Virus record (IMG/VR): IMGVR_UViG_3300037247_000961
Coordinates: 30,431-94,430 of that record
DNA from: a virus
Length of the DNA stretch: 64,000 nt
Strand: one strand, 5' to 3'
Position numbers and translations under genes: made by a program. Of the stretch, positions 1 to 7,225 are shown piece by piece. The number at the start of each line of letters is the position of its first letter. The stretch's first letter is position 1. The notes beneath the pieces are model-generated. The model searched no databases, was not told the DNA's origin, and saw only the letters and a list, made by a program, of their open reading frames with translations.

Positions 1-435
1 ATCAGCAATTTGAATATCCCTAAAGAATCGTATGGCAGGGAAATTGATTCCAGCTTCCCAAAAATAGTCCAGGTCATAGCTCAAATTCATTCCTACAATG
101 TCACCGTCGAACGTGGCTCCTTGTTCCCGCATGTACCCGAGCACTTGCTCCTTGTCCAAGTTGTCGCCGCCTTCGTGAGCGAAGGGGAGATAGTAGGAAG
201 GCCCATCCTCAATGGCGAAGCTAATGCCCACCATGTAGGCGCCGCGGCGTACCCCAACCCCCAATTCCTTGAGATGGCGGTCGTTGGTTTCACTATCAAT
301 GCCAACGCGCTTTGCGCCCTTCCACGATGGCAAATCGCTCATGGACGGAAGCTTCCAATTGCACTCTGGCTCAATCAAAGGCAACTGCAGAGGCTTAAGC
401 TGCATCCCAATGCGGCCATCGAGGACGTCAGGCAT
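1..435 (-). CDS. DNA polymerase I-like (family A), N-terminal 3'-5' exonuclease part; cut by window edge
   Basis: The first 145 codons of a gene that runs off the left edge. After about 40 residues comes an exonuclease I motif (GIDSET, the DxE metal-binding pair), and near residue 120 an exonuclease II motif (MNLSYDLDYF), as in the proofreading domain of family A polymerases. The polymerase domain itself would lie outside the window, so the assignment rests on the exonuclease half; a stand-alone DnaQ-like exonuclease is the alternative. It is the last gene seen of the leftward replication block, 16 bases after the LexA-fold gene, which fits a phage replicase. I chose the ATG at 435, the only start preceding the conserved part. 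Confidence 0.75.
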   Translation of the reverse strand, partial: MPDVLDGRIGMQLKPLQLPLIEPECNWKLPSMSDLPSWKGAKRVGIDSETNDRHLKELGVGVRRGAYMVGISFAIEDGPSYYLPFAHEGGDNLDKEQVLGYMREQGATFDGDIVGMNLSYDLDYFWEAGINFPAIRFFRDIQIAD

Positions 436-451
436 AATGGTTCCTCTCGGG

Positions 452-940
452 TTATGCGTCCACAATGCGAATAGATCGAGGTTGATCCGGCGTGTAAGTG
501 ATAAAACCACGCTCAGTCAGACGTCTGACGAAATTAGTGACGCATCCCACGTATTTTAATCCAAGACCCTTGGCAATCTCAGCGTAACTTGGCGAATAGC
601 CATTGATATTCCGGTAATTGATAATGAATGCTAGGGCCTTCTTTTGTCGTTTCGTAATTCCACCGTTCCGTCGCGAATCAGGATGGCGCATATCATAGGC
701 CATCCTGGAGCACTCAATGCAGTAGTTAGTTGAAACCGTCCGCTTCGCCATATGACCATACAAGCAAGGATCACCGGTAGAATACTGCTTCAATCCACGG
801 TCGCGGGCCTCTTTCCGGCAAGTTGCCGCACGCTTCCGATGGTCACGGGCTTCCTTCCAACGATTTAACTCATGTTTTTGATGCACTTTCTTTATGTTGG
901 TTAGCCCTTGGGCGTATTCGACGGAAGTGTTTTTGCTCAT
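452..940 (-). CDS. Zinc-motif protein with LexA-type winged-helix DNA-binding domain
   Basis: 162 residues in two parts. The N-terminal half is very basic and carries a Cys/His cluster (CLYGHMAKRTVSTNYCIEC) resembling the zinc knuckle of HNH-type proteins. The C-terminal 70 residues (KRQKKALAFI, GYSPSYAEIA, GLGLKYVGCV, LTERGFI) match the winged helix of LexA. The LexA autoprotease domain is absent, so it cannot be an SOS-cleavable repressor. A DNA-binding regulator or a homing-type nuclease with a LexA-like recognition domain are both possible. Its start overlaps the preceding gene's stop (ATGA), implying coupled translation. Confidence 0.7.
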   Translation of the reverse strand: MSKNTSVEYAQGLTNIKKVHQKHELNRWKEARDHRKRAATCRKEARDRGLKQYSTGDPCLYGHMAKRTVSTNYCIECSRMAYDMRHPDSRRNGGITKRQKKALAFIINYRNINGYSPSYAEIAKGLGLKYVGCVTNFVRRLTERGFITYTPDQPRSIRIVDA

Positions 941-1185
941 TGCTGTCCCTTTTCATACTTGACAAGGACGTCCTCGATCTGGGCAGCAAACTTCGTAGCC
1001 ACATTACGCCGATCTGCCGGCGTCGGACAGGTATTGAAAATCACCATACCGAACCAACGCGCAATGGCCAAGAACATCACCTCGATTGAGACGGGTCCGA
1101 AGATTTCGTGGAACGTTTCAATGACTTGTGTGGTGCGCGCCTCAAGAATTTTCTCGGCTCGCGCAGCTTCGGGAGTTAGTGCCAC
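937..1185 (-). CDS. Hypothetical phage protein
   Basis: 82 residues, not recognised. It is predicted mostly helical, with a hydrophobic stretch around residues 33-50 (VMFLAIARWFGMVIF) that could be a buried helix rather than a membrane span. Its stop overlaps the next gene by ATGA and its start overlaps the preceding gene by 10 bases, so it belongs to a run of small coupled genes between the DUF3310 and polymerase genes. Confidence 0.6.
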   Translation of the reverse strand: MALTPEAARAEKILEARTTQVIETFHEIFGPVSIEVMFLAIARWFGMVIFNTCPTPADRRNVATKFAAQIEDVLVKYEKGQQ

Positions 1186-1454
1186 GCTTTTTCTTTCCTT
1201 GCTATTGCATCGTCGTGAAGAATTTTGGTGATTGCCGCTCGACGAATGTTTTCGGCCAAGGACTCCGTATGCTTCTGGATATTGCTCGGTTTACCATCAG
1301 CGATAGATGCCACAAGCTGACCCGCCAAGTTACACACCACAGTTAATGCCGACTCAACATCGGACTCGCCGATTTGCTCCATAATTATGTTGGTCAGCCG
1401 CGTCACCTCATCTTGTAGGGGCGCGGCAATTGGTGGAATGGGAGGTTTAGCCAC
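1176..1454 (-). CDS. Hypothetical phage protein
   Basis: 92 residues, not recognised. A proline-rich N-terminus (MAKPPIPPIAAPLQ) is followed by an amphipathic helical region and ends with a basic stretch. It is translationally linked on both sides by short overlaps. No motif indicates function. Confidence 0.6.
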   Translation of the reverse strand: MAKPPIPPIAAPLQDEVTRLTNIIMEQIGESDVESALTVVCNLAGQLVASIADGKPSNIQKHTESLAENIRRAAITKILHDDAIARKEKAWH

Positions 1455-1635
1455 GAGATTCCATCTCCTTGATAATACTCAATTCGGCCTCTCTAATTGC
1501 CTTAGCAACACGGCGCTCAACTTCACCATAGATCGGAGGCATTAGTTGATGCAACGCCGCTCGGGCACGGTCAATCGGGTCCATACGCTTGTCGCTTAGT
1601 GGACTCTCCCACCAGCGTTCGGCCCCTTCTGTCAT
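1447..1635 (-). CDS. Hypothetical small phage protein
   Basis: 62 residues, not recognised. Highly charged, with a likely helix from about residue 35 to the end (EVERRVAKAIREAELSIIKE). It overlaps both neighbours by 4-8 bases, which supports it as a translated member of this block despite its size. Confidence 0.55.
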   Translation of the reverse strand: MTEGAERWWESPLSDKRMDPIDRARAALHQLMPPIYGEVERRVAKAIREAELSIIKEMESRG

Positions 1636-2045
1636 ATGCCGGCGCTATCATCATTGATCAAAGATTGAATCGCCGCGCGGCAACCAAACAAGTCTTCAAC
1701 ACACGACCAACGAGAAATCACGGTTACCGCAAACTCCTCCGTTTTGTCCAAGTCCTGCATGACACTGAAATACTGTATATCGCTAAGCGATGCACATCCC
1801 TTGGGTACGCGGCGATGGTTCTTGTGCAAATCGATCAACTTATCCACAAAATGGATTGCTTTCTCCAAGTCCATCATGCCGTTGCCCTTATCGCGCCATC
1901 GGCACATATACTTGATGATGCACATTTCCAGCCCACCAAGGCCATGCTTTTCCGTAAAATCCCAGACCTGATACCCCGCTAGATAATGATCCCCGCCAAT
2001 TTGCATAGCGTTTGGATTGGCCCCGCGCCCTTCATCCTGGCTCAT
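1632..2045 (-). CDS. DUF3310 family protein (T7 gp1.7/SaV-like)
   Basis: 137 residues. The first 70 carry the DUF3310 signature: MQIGGDHY, then a helix with CIIKYMCRWRDKGNG and DLEKAIHFVDKLI. In T7, the family member gp1.7 has been described as a nucleotide kinase; many phages carry it beside thymidylate-metabolism genes. Here it sits immediately downstream of an HD nucleotidase and a ThyA-like gene, which supports a role in nucleotide metabolism. The C-terminal 60 residues are not recognised. A strong Shine-Dalgarno (AGGAGT) precedes the ATG. Confidence 0.75.
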   Translation of the reverse strand: MSQDEGRGANPNAMQIGGDHYLAGYQVWDFTEKHGLGGLEMCIIKYMCRWRDKGNGMMDLEKAIHFVDKLIDLHKNHRRVPKGCASLSDIQYFSVMQDLDKTEEFAVTVISRWSCVEDLFGCRAAIQSLINDDSAGI

Positions 2046-2059
2046 TGATGGACTCCTGG

Positions 2060-2593
2060 TTAGTTCCGGTTTTCAGGCAGCCGCGTCCATTTGTACTTGG
2101 CATAAAACTTGATGCACGGCTCGGGAAAGTTCAAAGCTCGACGCTCAATGGATTGTGTTAAGTATAGCAGACTTTTTTCACAATGTCGATTCCCAAATGC
2201 AATTTGCTCCTGGCACCACACCCAAGACTCCAGAAGATCGATGGCGTTAAGCCAGTGGAAATCTTCATCCGTGAGAGATTCAAATCCTTCATACATCCCC
2301 CACGTTTGAAGCGCAGCCATGTTGGCTTGATCGTAGGCTTCAAAAAGAGATTCATGGTACTGAGGCGCAGGCCGCGGCATATCGCCAACCCATCGCTCAG
2401 CTCCATCGTGCCAAAGCAAAGCCTTGATCAAAGGGACTGAGGGACTTGGGTGCAAGACGAGCAACATGCTCACTGCGTCATAGCTATGCTTGCCCACGGT
2501 GTATTCGCCCATGTGGGGCACGACATGGAACCGCCGAACGTTGCCGGCTTCCCTGGTAGCCTTGACGCGGTCTACCTCGCTAAGTTCGATCAT
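2060..2593 (-). CDS. HD-domain 5'-deoxynucleotidase (YfbR-like)
   Basis: 177 residues. The metal-binding HD signature is visible: a first histidine in VGKHSYDAVSMLL, then LLWHDGAERWVGDMP (the HD pair), and a later aspartate in LNAIDLLE. YfbR-type enzymes dephosphorylate deoxynucleoside monophosphates. Located between the ThyA-like gene and DUF3310, it would adjust the dNMP pool. The start is preceded by AAGGAG and overlaps the upstream ThyA-like stop by 14 bases. Confidence 0.75.
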   Translation of the reverse strand: MIELSEVDRVKATREAGNVRRFHVVPHMGEYTVGKHSYDAVSMLLVLHPSPSVPLIKALLWHDGAERWVGDMPRPAPQYHESLFEAYDQANMAALQTWGMYEGFESLTDEDFHWLNAIDLLESWVWCQEQIAFGNRHCEKSLLYLTQSIERRALNFPEPCIKFYAKYKWTRLPENRN

Positions 2594-3584
2594 CGATTCT
2601 CCTTAAAAGCCATTCGTTCGCGGCACCTTGCCAATCGGAGGCCCGTACTAGTGATACAGTATCCAGCGCCTTTCGGGCGCCGTCCATATTGAGGCCGGCT
2701 GTCGATTTGTATTGATCCCAAACTTGCCACATGGGCGCCGCCACGTGCCGGAAGAAAGGATCACGCATTCCCATGACCGGCCCTTCATCGAGGAACATGG
2801 ACAACTCTCCAAGCCAGGCATCCGAATCGATGGTCGCAATAGGGACAAGGACCGCTAGAGGAGGATAAGGATTGCTTGGAGGAAGCTTGTGAAATGAGTT
2901 CTTGATTAAATCCAATACCTTGGTTTCCGCCCCAAGGCAATTGGCTACAATTGTCATGCGCCCAATAGGGACACTGATCGCCTTAGCAATGAACTCTTGC
3001 ATCATGGAAAACACGATAGCGTCCAGACGCATGTCGAAGATATCGGCGTCCCTGTATACCACCATCATATCCAACCGTTGAGCGTGGTTGATGCTTAGAT
3101 ATAGATGCGTCGCTGCAGGTAGATTCCGGCTTGTACTGCCGAAGTCCTCCCCAGCATCCCACAACGAGATCACTGCAGCCTTGTGCCCAGGGTTGTTACG
3201 GAGCATATGAACCACGGATTTCAGTTGATCAATAGTGCCAGCCTGGTAATCCATGCCAGGATCGAAGTGCGCCCGCATGCGTTGTCCATATGCCCCATGA
3301 AGTATCTTACCATCATCACTCGTGCCCCCTTGATAGCCATCGAACTTAGCCAGAAACGTAACGTCATTGCGGCCACCGAGCACCCATAGACTTGTGAACA
3401 GTGCGACGAACGGATTCAGGTCATACTCAGTCCCACGTGACAATCGCTCCATGGGCTCCGTCATCATGAGGGCCACGGGACTGGTTATCTCGGTCATGTG
3501 CCTCTTGGGCTGTCCCTCATCGAAAAGCAATTCCAGACCCTGGGGTATGACCTCGTGCATGTTGCGGCCATAGATCATTTGCAT
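2580..3584 (-). CDS. Thymidylate synthase-like protein lacking catalytic residues
   Basis: 334 residues from the ATG at 3584, chosen over the in-frame ATG at 3602 because AAGGAG lies 8 bases before it. The central 120 residues follow the ThyA fold (YGQRMRA; DQLKSVVHMLRNNP; ISLWDAGEDF; VVYRDADIF). The catalytic Pro-Cys-His is replaced by Ala-Ala-Thr in LPAATHLYL. The paired phosphate-binding arginines read His-Lys in PGHKAAVIS. The glycine and asparagine after the RxxD motif are also lost, as is the His-x-Tyr motif. It therefore cannot work as an ordinary thymidylate synthase. It may be a structural or regulatory relative, or an enzyme of altered chemistry. Neighbours are nucleotide enzymes. 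Confidence 0.65.
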   Translation of the reverse strand: MQMIYGRNMHEVIPQGLELLFDEGQPKRHMTEITSPVALMMTEPMERLSRGTEYDLNPFVALFTSLWVLGGRNDVTFLAKFDGYQGGTSDDGKILHGAYGQRMRAHFDPGMDYQAGTIDQLKSVVHMLRNNPGHKAAVISLWDAGEDFGSTSRNLPAATHLYLSINHAQRLDMMVVYRDADIFDMRLDAIVFSMMQEFIAKAISVPIGRMTIVANCLGAETKVLDLIKNSFHKLPPSNPYPPLAVLVPIATIDSDAWLGELSMFLDEGPVMGMRDPFFRHVAAPMWQVWDQYKSTAGLNMDGARKALDTVSLVRASDWQGAANEWLLRRIDDRT

Positions 3585-3605
3585 TATTGACGCTCCTTCC
3601 ATTCT

Positions 3606-3893
3606 TCAAACTTCCGTGGATTGCTCAGCGGCTTCCATTTCCACCACCTCAGCGAGCATCGTCTGCAACAGAACCACCTCAGCACGGTCACCGCGGTCCA
3701 AAGGATAGCCGGCCTTTTCCAACAACGACCAGTGATCAAGCTTGGCCACGATCCTTTCGTGCAGGCCCCTGCGTTTGATAGCATCAACACTGGATTGGTG
3801 TTTGGCCCGCGCATCTTCGCGGAGTTCGACTTGCTCGTCGGTCAATTCCGGGAATACCTCGTCCGGGCTAATCGATTCTTTTGGTCTATCCAT
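3606..3893 (-). CDS. Hypothetical phage protein
   Basis: 95 residues, acidic, not recognised. It contains a helix-rich C-terminus (EVVLLQTMLAEVVEMEAAEQ) typical of small phage accessory proteins. It overlaps the upstream gene by 8 bases and ends just before the ThyA-like gene. Confidence 0.55.
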   Translation of the reverse strand: MDRPKESISPDEVFPELTDEQVELREDARAKHQSSVDAIKRRGLHERIVAKLDHWSLLEKAGYPLDRGDRAEVVLLQTMLAEVVEMEAAEQSTEV

Positions 3894-4152
3894 TGGAACT
3901 TCCTACCTCAAGCTGCCCATGCTCGACCAACTCCGCGCGGATGATGTCGCGCAGTTCCAATAGGTGCGCCAGTTGCTCGCGCTCGTTATCGGCAAACTCG
4001 AAGCCATCCTTGCCTGCCCATGCTTTTCGTTCCCAGTCATGCATCGAGGCGATCTTGTTCAACACGCGCTCGTATGCCAAGCGGCGATGGACGGCGCGGA
4101 CGCCGTCCATGTGCTTTTGATGAATCAACATGCGGTCGGATAGCTTTGTCAT
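3886..4152 (-). CDS. Hypothetical phage protein
   Basis: 88 residues, not recognised, helical and charged. Starts with an ATGA overlap on the DUF3489-like gene, so translation is probably coupled. No catalytic or metal-binding pattern is visible. Confidence 0.55.
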   Translation of the reverse strand: MTKLSDRMLIHQKHMDGVRAVHRRLAYERVLNKIASMHDWERKAWAGKDGFEFADNEREQLAHLLELRDIIRAELVEHGQLEVGSSNG

Positions 4153-4724
4153 GAAGCGATCTGGTACACGTTGCCACGGCCCTCGACCCGGCTCTTGGTC
4201 ACCGGCAAGCCAAGGCGCTTCTTCACATCCCGACTGATGGCCCCGCGTGCCGTGTGATTAAGCCAGTTCAATGCCTCGGCAATCTCCTTGATCGATGCGC
4301 CCTCGGGCCGCTTGAGCAAGGCGATAAGAGCCGCTTGCTTAGAGCCGTCACGCACCTTGCTCTTAGGCTCCTTACCCAAGGGCGCCAAAGGCTCCTTGCC
4401 GGTGGTAGGCACCACCGGCGCTGCCCCCGGTACTGGTTCCGGCATAGGCAGGCCTTTCATCGAGTCCGGCAGATCGTCGTTGAACTCCTCCATATCGTCG
4501 AAGGCGACATCGTACTTGAGCAGCAAGTCGATCACTGCTTTGATGCCCTTGGCCTTGTTCTGGAACATCTTGATGCGACGGCCCAAATCCAAATTGGAAA
4601 CGAGAAGGTTGCGCAACTCGACCAGCTTCTCCGCGGCCAAAGTGTCCAGAAAGATAGCATCTTCTGGGGCACCCACGCTGCCCTCAACGATGTACTTCTT
4701 ACCTAAGAATTCGACGGTTTTCAT
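4149..4724 (-). CDS. Protein with C-terminal DUF3489 helix-turn-helix domain
   Basis: 191 residues. The last 65 residues (SKQAALIALLKRPEG, IKEIAEALNW, GAISRDVKKRLG, GNVYQIA) match DUF3489, a winged-helix-like domain common in phages and proteobacteria. A proline-rich linker (residues about 95-120) joins it to an unrecognised N-terminal half. I chose the ATG at 4724, preceded by AAGGAG. The longer in-frame start at 4802 would lie inside a near-consensus promoter, whose -10 box would then be coding. Probably a DNA-binding regulator; being first behind the promoter would suit an early regulator. Confidence 0.65.
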   Translation of the reverse strand: MKTVEFLGKKYIVEGSVGAPEDAIFLDTLAAEKLVELRNLLVSNLDLGRRIKMFQNKAKGIKAVIDLLLKYDVAFDDMEEFNDDLPDSMKGLPMPEPVPGAAPVVPTTGKEPLAPLGKEPKSKVRDGSKQAALIALLKRPEGASIKEIAEALNWLNHTARGAISRDVKKRLGLPVTKSRVEGRGNVYQIAS

Positions 4725-4770
4725 GGCTTCTGCTCCTTGACCAGAAAGGGTTGAATCAATGATGTTATCC

Positions 4771-4799
4771 ATTATCCCATCGCCATCAAGAAATGTCAA
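4771..4799 (-). promoter_or_regulatory. Near-consensus sigma70 promoter, leftward
   Basis: Read on the minus strand: TTGACA (4799-4794), exactly 17 bases, then GATAAT (4776-4771). This is 6/6 and 5/6 against the sigma70 consensus with ideal spacing. It points at the DUF3489-like gene starting at 4724 and the nucleotide-metabolism genes behind it. It implies recognition by unmodified host RNA polymerase and early expression. Confidence 0.75.
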
Positions 4800-4829
4800 C
4801 ACCTTATTTTAAGGTGAAATCTTCACCTT
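4800..4829. promoter_or_regulatory. Interlocking inverted repeats just upstream of the -35 box
   Basis: Three copies of the hexamer CACCTT/AAGGTG alternate in orientation (4800-4805, 4811-4816, 4824-4829). They form two overlapping dyads: CACCTTA/TAAGGTG with a 3-base centre, and AAGGTGAA/TTCACCTT with a 3-base centre. They abut the promoter at 4771-4799 and overlap the stop codon of the upstream gene. No T-run follows on either strand, so an operator is likelier than a terminator. Confidence 0.55.
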
Positions 4830-5053
4830 CCCGGACAAATTTCAAATTCGCCTAATTGCATGCCGGCCTTACACCAACGAGCCCAATCGAGCATGGACTG
4901 GCGTTCGTCATATGCCAACCGTCCCCGCTTCCAACTCAGGTCCGTAAACTGCCTAATGATCTGCGTATCATTTTCCTCGGCAAACAGGATTCCATGATAG
5001 GCCAGCGTAACCCCTATGATGATAACTGACGCAGCTTGACTCATCAATCGCAT
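4823..5053 (-). CDS. Small protein with N-terminal membrane or signal segment
   Basis: 76 residues, not recognised. Residues about 5-25 are hydrophobic (AASVIIIGVTLAYHGILFA) and could be a signal peptide or anchor, followed by a charged soluble part with two cysteines. Start is either the ATG at 5053 or the one at 5044, the latter forming TGATG with the ribonucleotide reductase stop. Confidence 0.55.
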   Translation of the reverse strand: MRLMSQAASVIIIGVTLAYHGILFAEENDTQIIRQFTDLSWKRGRLAYDERQSMLDWARWCKAGMQLGEFEICPGR

Positions 5054-6861
5054 TCTTTGCGCCCCGTAACTTCATCGATGTGGCACATGGTGGTTGCCAC
5101 CAAGTCCGTTGGGCTGGGCAACGAATCATCCCCTTTCACAGTAAAAATGCCAGTGCGCATCCCGTCAATGCGAAATGTGGTCAACCCCTTTGCCCCACGG
5201 CGCCAGGCCTCGGTGTACAGTTCCTTGAACTCATCCCACTTCACAGAGCCAGGTACATTGCAAGTTTTAGATACGGCACTGTCAATGTGGGTTTGCGCCG
5301 TACAAAGGACGTCAAGATGCTCTTGTACCGTAACGAACTCGCTGATCTTGCCGCGAACCCCAAACACGCGAAGGCCATAATCTTCAACGTCCTCGTGAAT
5401 AACTCCCTCCGCCGTATTGATCTCACGATTAAAGGAATAGGCAAAAACTGGCTCCAAGCCACTCGACACGTTGTCAGCACAAAGGCTAATTGTGCCAGTT
5501 GGCGCAATGCTTGTGAGATGGCTATTGCGAATGCCGTAGCGCGCAATCCCTTCCCGGACATCATCGTCGAGCGTAGCTATAAATGCGCCCGACAAATATG
5601 AATCTTTGTCAAATAGCTTAAATGACCCTTTCTCACGGGCTAAATCAATCGATGCCAAATAGCATTCCCGAGTTAGCCGTTGCAGAATCATGTTTTCCAA
5701 TCGAAGGAAATCCGGCGAACCATAGCCACCTGGAATCATGGCCTCGATACAGTTGGCCATTCCAGTTACACCAATCCCCATACGACGCTTCCTCTGGGCT
5801 TCCTTCTTTTGTTCATATGTAGGATATTTGGCCTGGTCAATCACATTATCCATGGCACGGACGACACAGGGAATGTCTTTACCAAAACGATCCCAATCGA
5901 ATATGCGACGCATCCCTTCCGTCTTGACATATTTGACAAGATTCATGCTGCCCAAGAGGCAAGCACCGTGAGGCGGAAGTGGTTGCTCAGCACAGGGATT
6001 CGTCGCCGCGATTTTTTCGCAATACCATAAATTATTCATGCGATTGATCGTATCAATGAACAACACCCCAGGTTCACCCCAATCCCAGGTTGAACGCATG
6101 ACCATTTCCCAAAGCGCACATGGATCGATGTGGCGGTATACCCGACCATCAAACCGCAACGGGAAGGGTTTGCCCTCGGCAAGACACTCCATGAACTCAT
6201 CAGTCACCGCAATGGACATATTGAACGCGGTTAAAGGCAATGTTTTTTGCAGCGCCTTCCATGCCCGCAGGCGGACGTTGGGGTCTTTGATCTGTTCAAC
6301 CAACTCCCAAAGCACGCGCTGCTCTGGCGACGGGTGCTTGGCATTGATAAACATTTCGATGTCCGGGTGATCAATTCTCAGAACTGCCATTTGTGCGCCG
6401 CGTCTATGGCCGGCGGAGGCAATCGTCTTACACAGGCTGTTATGGATCGACATGAATGAGACTGGCCCAGACGCATAAGTATGCTGTGTTCTGATCAAAT
6501 CCTTATAAGGACGCAACGTTGAAAAGTCGTAACCAATACCCCCTCCCATGCGCATCGTCGCCGCAGCCTCGGCCAACCGACCCATGATGGAACCGTTGCC
6601 ATCGACCATGCTGTCCTCGATAATGCCAGACACAAAACAATTGTATGGTGTCACTTCCCAAAGCGCGCCAACTGCGGCCTGTATTCGACCAGCGGGGAGG
6701 AAGAATTGATTGAGAAGGAGTTGGCTAAAATGTTTAAAATGGTCGTCGTCGTCTTTGAGCGCGGCGGCAACTCGGTAGCCATAATCCCGAAACGTCTCTT
6801 GTGGTCCACGGTACTTTTCACCGTGCATAGCATCACTGAATGCGAGTTGTGGGCCTTGCAT
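5044..6861 (-). CDS. nrdJ: Adenosylcobalamin-dependent (class II) ribonucleotide reductase
   Basis: 605 residues. Reduces ribonucleotides to deoxyribonucleotides using a B12-derived radical, independent of oxygen. Class II features include NCFVSGI near residue 75, the substrate loop MRMGGGIGYDFSTLRP, SFMSIHNSLCKTIASAGHRRGAQM, the NPCAEQPLPPHG active-site motif, the RMGIGVTG segment, SIAPTGTISL, and a C-terminal cysteine (GRKEC). No beta (NrdB) subunit gene is nearby, as expected for class II. The shorter length compared with many host NrdJ proteins matches phage versions. SD GGAGGGAG precedes the ATG. It would supply dNTPs for phage replication. Confidence 0.9.
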   Translation of the reverse strand: MQGPQLAFSDAMHGEKYRGPQETFRDYGYRVAAALKDDDDHFKHFSQLLLNQFFLPAGRIQAAVGALWEVTPYNCFVSGIIEDSMVDGNGSIMGRLAEAAATMRMGGGIGYDFSTLRPYKDLIRTQHTYASGPVSFMSIHNSLCKTIASAGHRRGAQMAVLRIDHPDIEMFINAKHPSPEQRVLWELVEQIKDPNVRLRAWKALQKTLPLTAFNMSIAVTDEFMECLAEGKPFPLRFDGRVYRHIDPCALWEMVMRSTWDWGEPGVLFIDTINRMNNLWYCEKIAATNPCAEQPLPPHGACLLGSMNLVKYVKTEGMRRIFDWDRFGKDIPCVVRAMDNVIDQAKYPTYEQKKEAQRKRRMGIGVTGMANCIEAMIPGGYGSPDFLRLENMILQRLTRECYLASIDLAREKGSFKLFDKDSYLSGAFIATLDDDVREGIARYGIRNSHLTSIAPTGTISLCADNVSSGLEPVFAYSFNREINTAEGVIHEDVEDYGLRVFGVRGKISEFVTVQEHLDVLCTAQTHIDSAVSKTCNVPGSVKWDEFKELYTEAWRRGAKGLTTFRIDGMRTGIFTVKGDDSLPSPTDLVATTMCHIDEVTGRKECD

Positions 6862-6879
6862 TGAATTCTCCCTCCGGCG

Positions 6880-7134
6880 CTATTTCGTGCTCAACTGTTC
6901 AACAACGCGCTGGACCGTCTCCAGATCTTTGGACCGGCGTTCTTGCATGCGCCAGACTTGACTGGCTTGGAGTGCTCGCAGAAGTCTTTCACAGGGCTCC
7001 ACGAAGGCATCGTCACCTATGCGACTTTCACAGATAGATATCGCATCGATCTTCGCCCACTGCGTCAACGTTTGCTCGTCCGCTTTCGCAATCAGCGGAA
7101 CAGCAACCGCCAAAAAGAAAATTAGGTGTTTCAT
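6880..7134 (-). CDS. Small secreted or periplasmic protein
   Basis: 84 residues from the ATG at 7134; a TTG at 7140 is in frame but poorly placed. An N-terminal signal peptide (MKHLIFFLAVAVPLIAKA) precedes a short soluble domain with two cysteines that could pair. Function unknown. Its ribosome-binding site AAAGGAA lies in the 3' flank of the tRNA-Met gene, 10 bases from the start, so the tRNA and this gene are probably one transcript. Confidence 0.6.
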   Translation of the reverse strand: MKHLIFFLAVAVPLIAKADEQTLTQWAKIDAISICESRIGDDAFVEPCERLLRALQASQVWRMQERRSKDLETVQRVVEQLSTK

Positions 7135-7149
7135 GTTCAAGGTTCCTTT

Positions 7150-7225
7150 TGGTAGCGGGGGCCGGATTCGAACCGGCGACCTTCAGAATATGAATCTGAC
7201 GAGCTACCAACTGCTCTACCCCGCA
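7150..7225 (-). tRNA. tRNA-Met (CAU), initiator-like
   Basis: A complete 76-base cloverleaf with encoded CCA. Loop TTCATAT gives anticodon CAU. Three features are those of bacterial initiator tRNA: bases 1 and 72 are unpaired (T and T), the D-stem has A11:U24 (GAGC/GCTC), and the acceptor, variable and T-arm segments closely resemble E. coli tRNA-fMet. The three G:C pairs of the initiator anticodon stem are missing (TCAGA/TCTGA). The 5' end overlaps the last codons of the HNH endonuclease gene by 10 bases. Confidence 0.9.

Noticed and set aside
3584-3814. 76-codon minus frame overlapping the 95-residue gene
   Set aside because: The alternative frame at 3606-3893 couples properly to both neighbours and has normal composition.
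4725-4802. N-terminal extension of the DUF3489-like protein
   Set aside because: The extension would place the -10 box in coding sequence and lacks a ribosome-binding site; ATG 4724 has AAGGAG.
7028-7210. 60-codon minus frame through the tRNA-Met gene
   Set aside because: Overlaps the tRNA and the small secreted protein in another frame; no coding signs.
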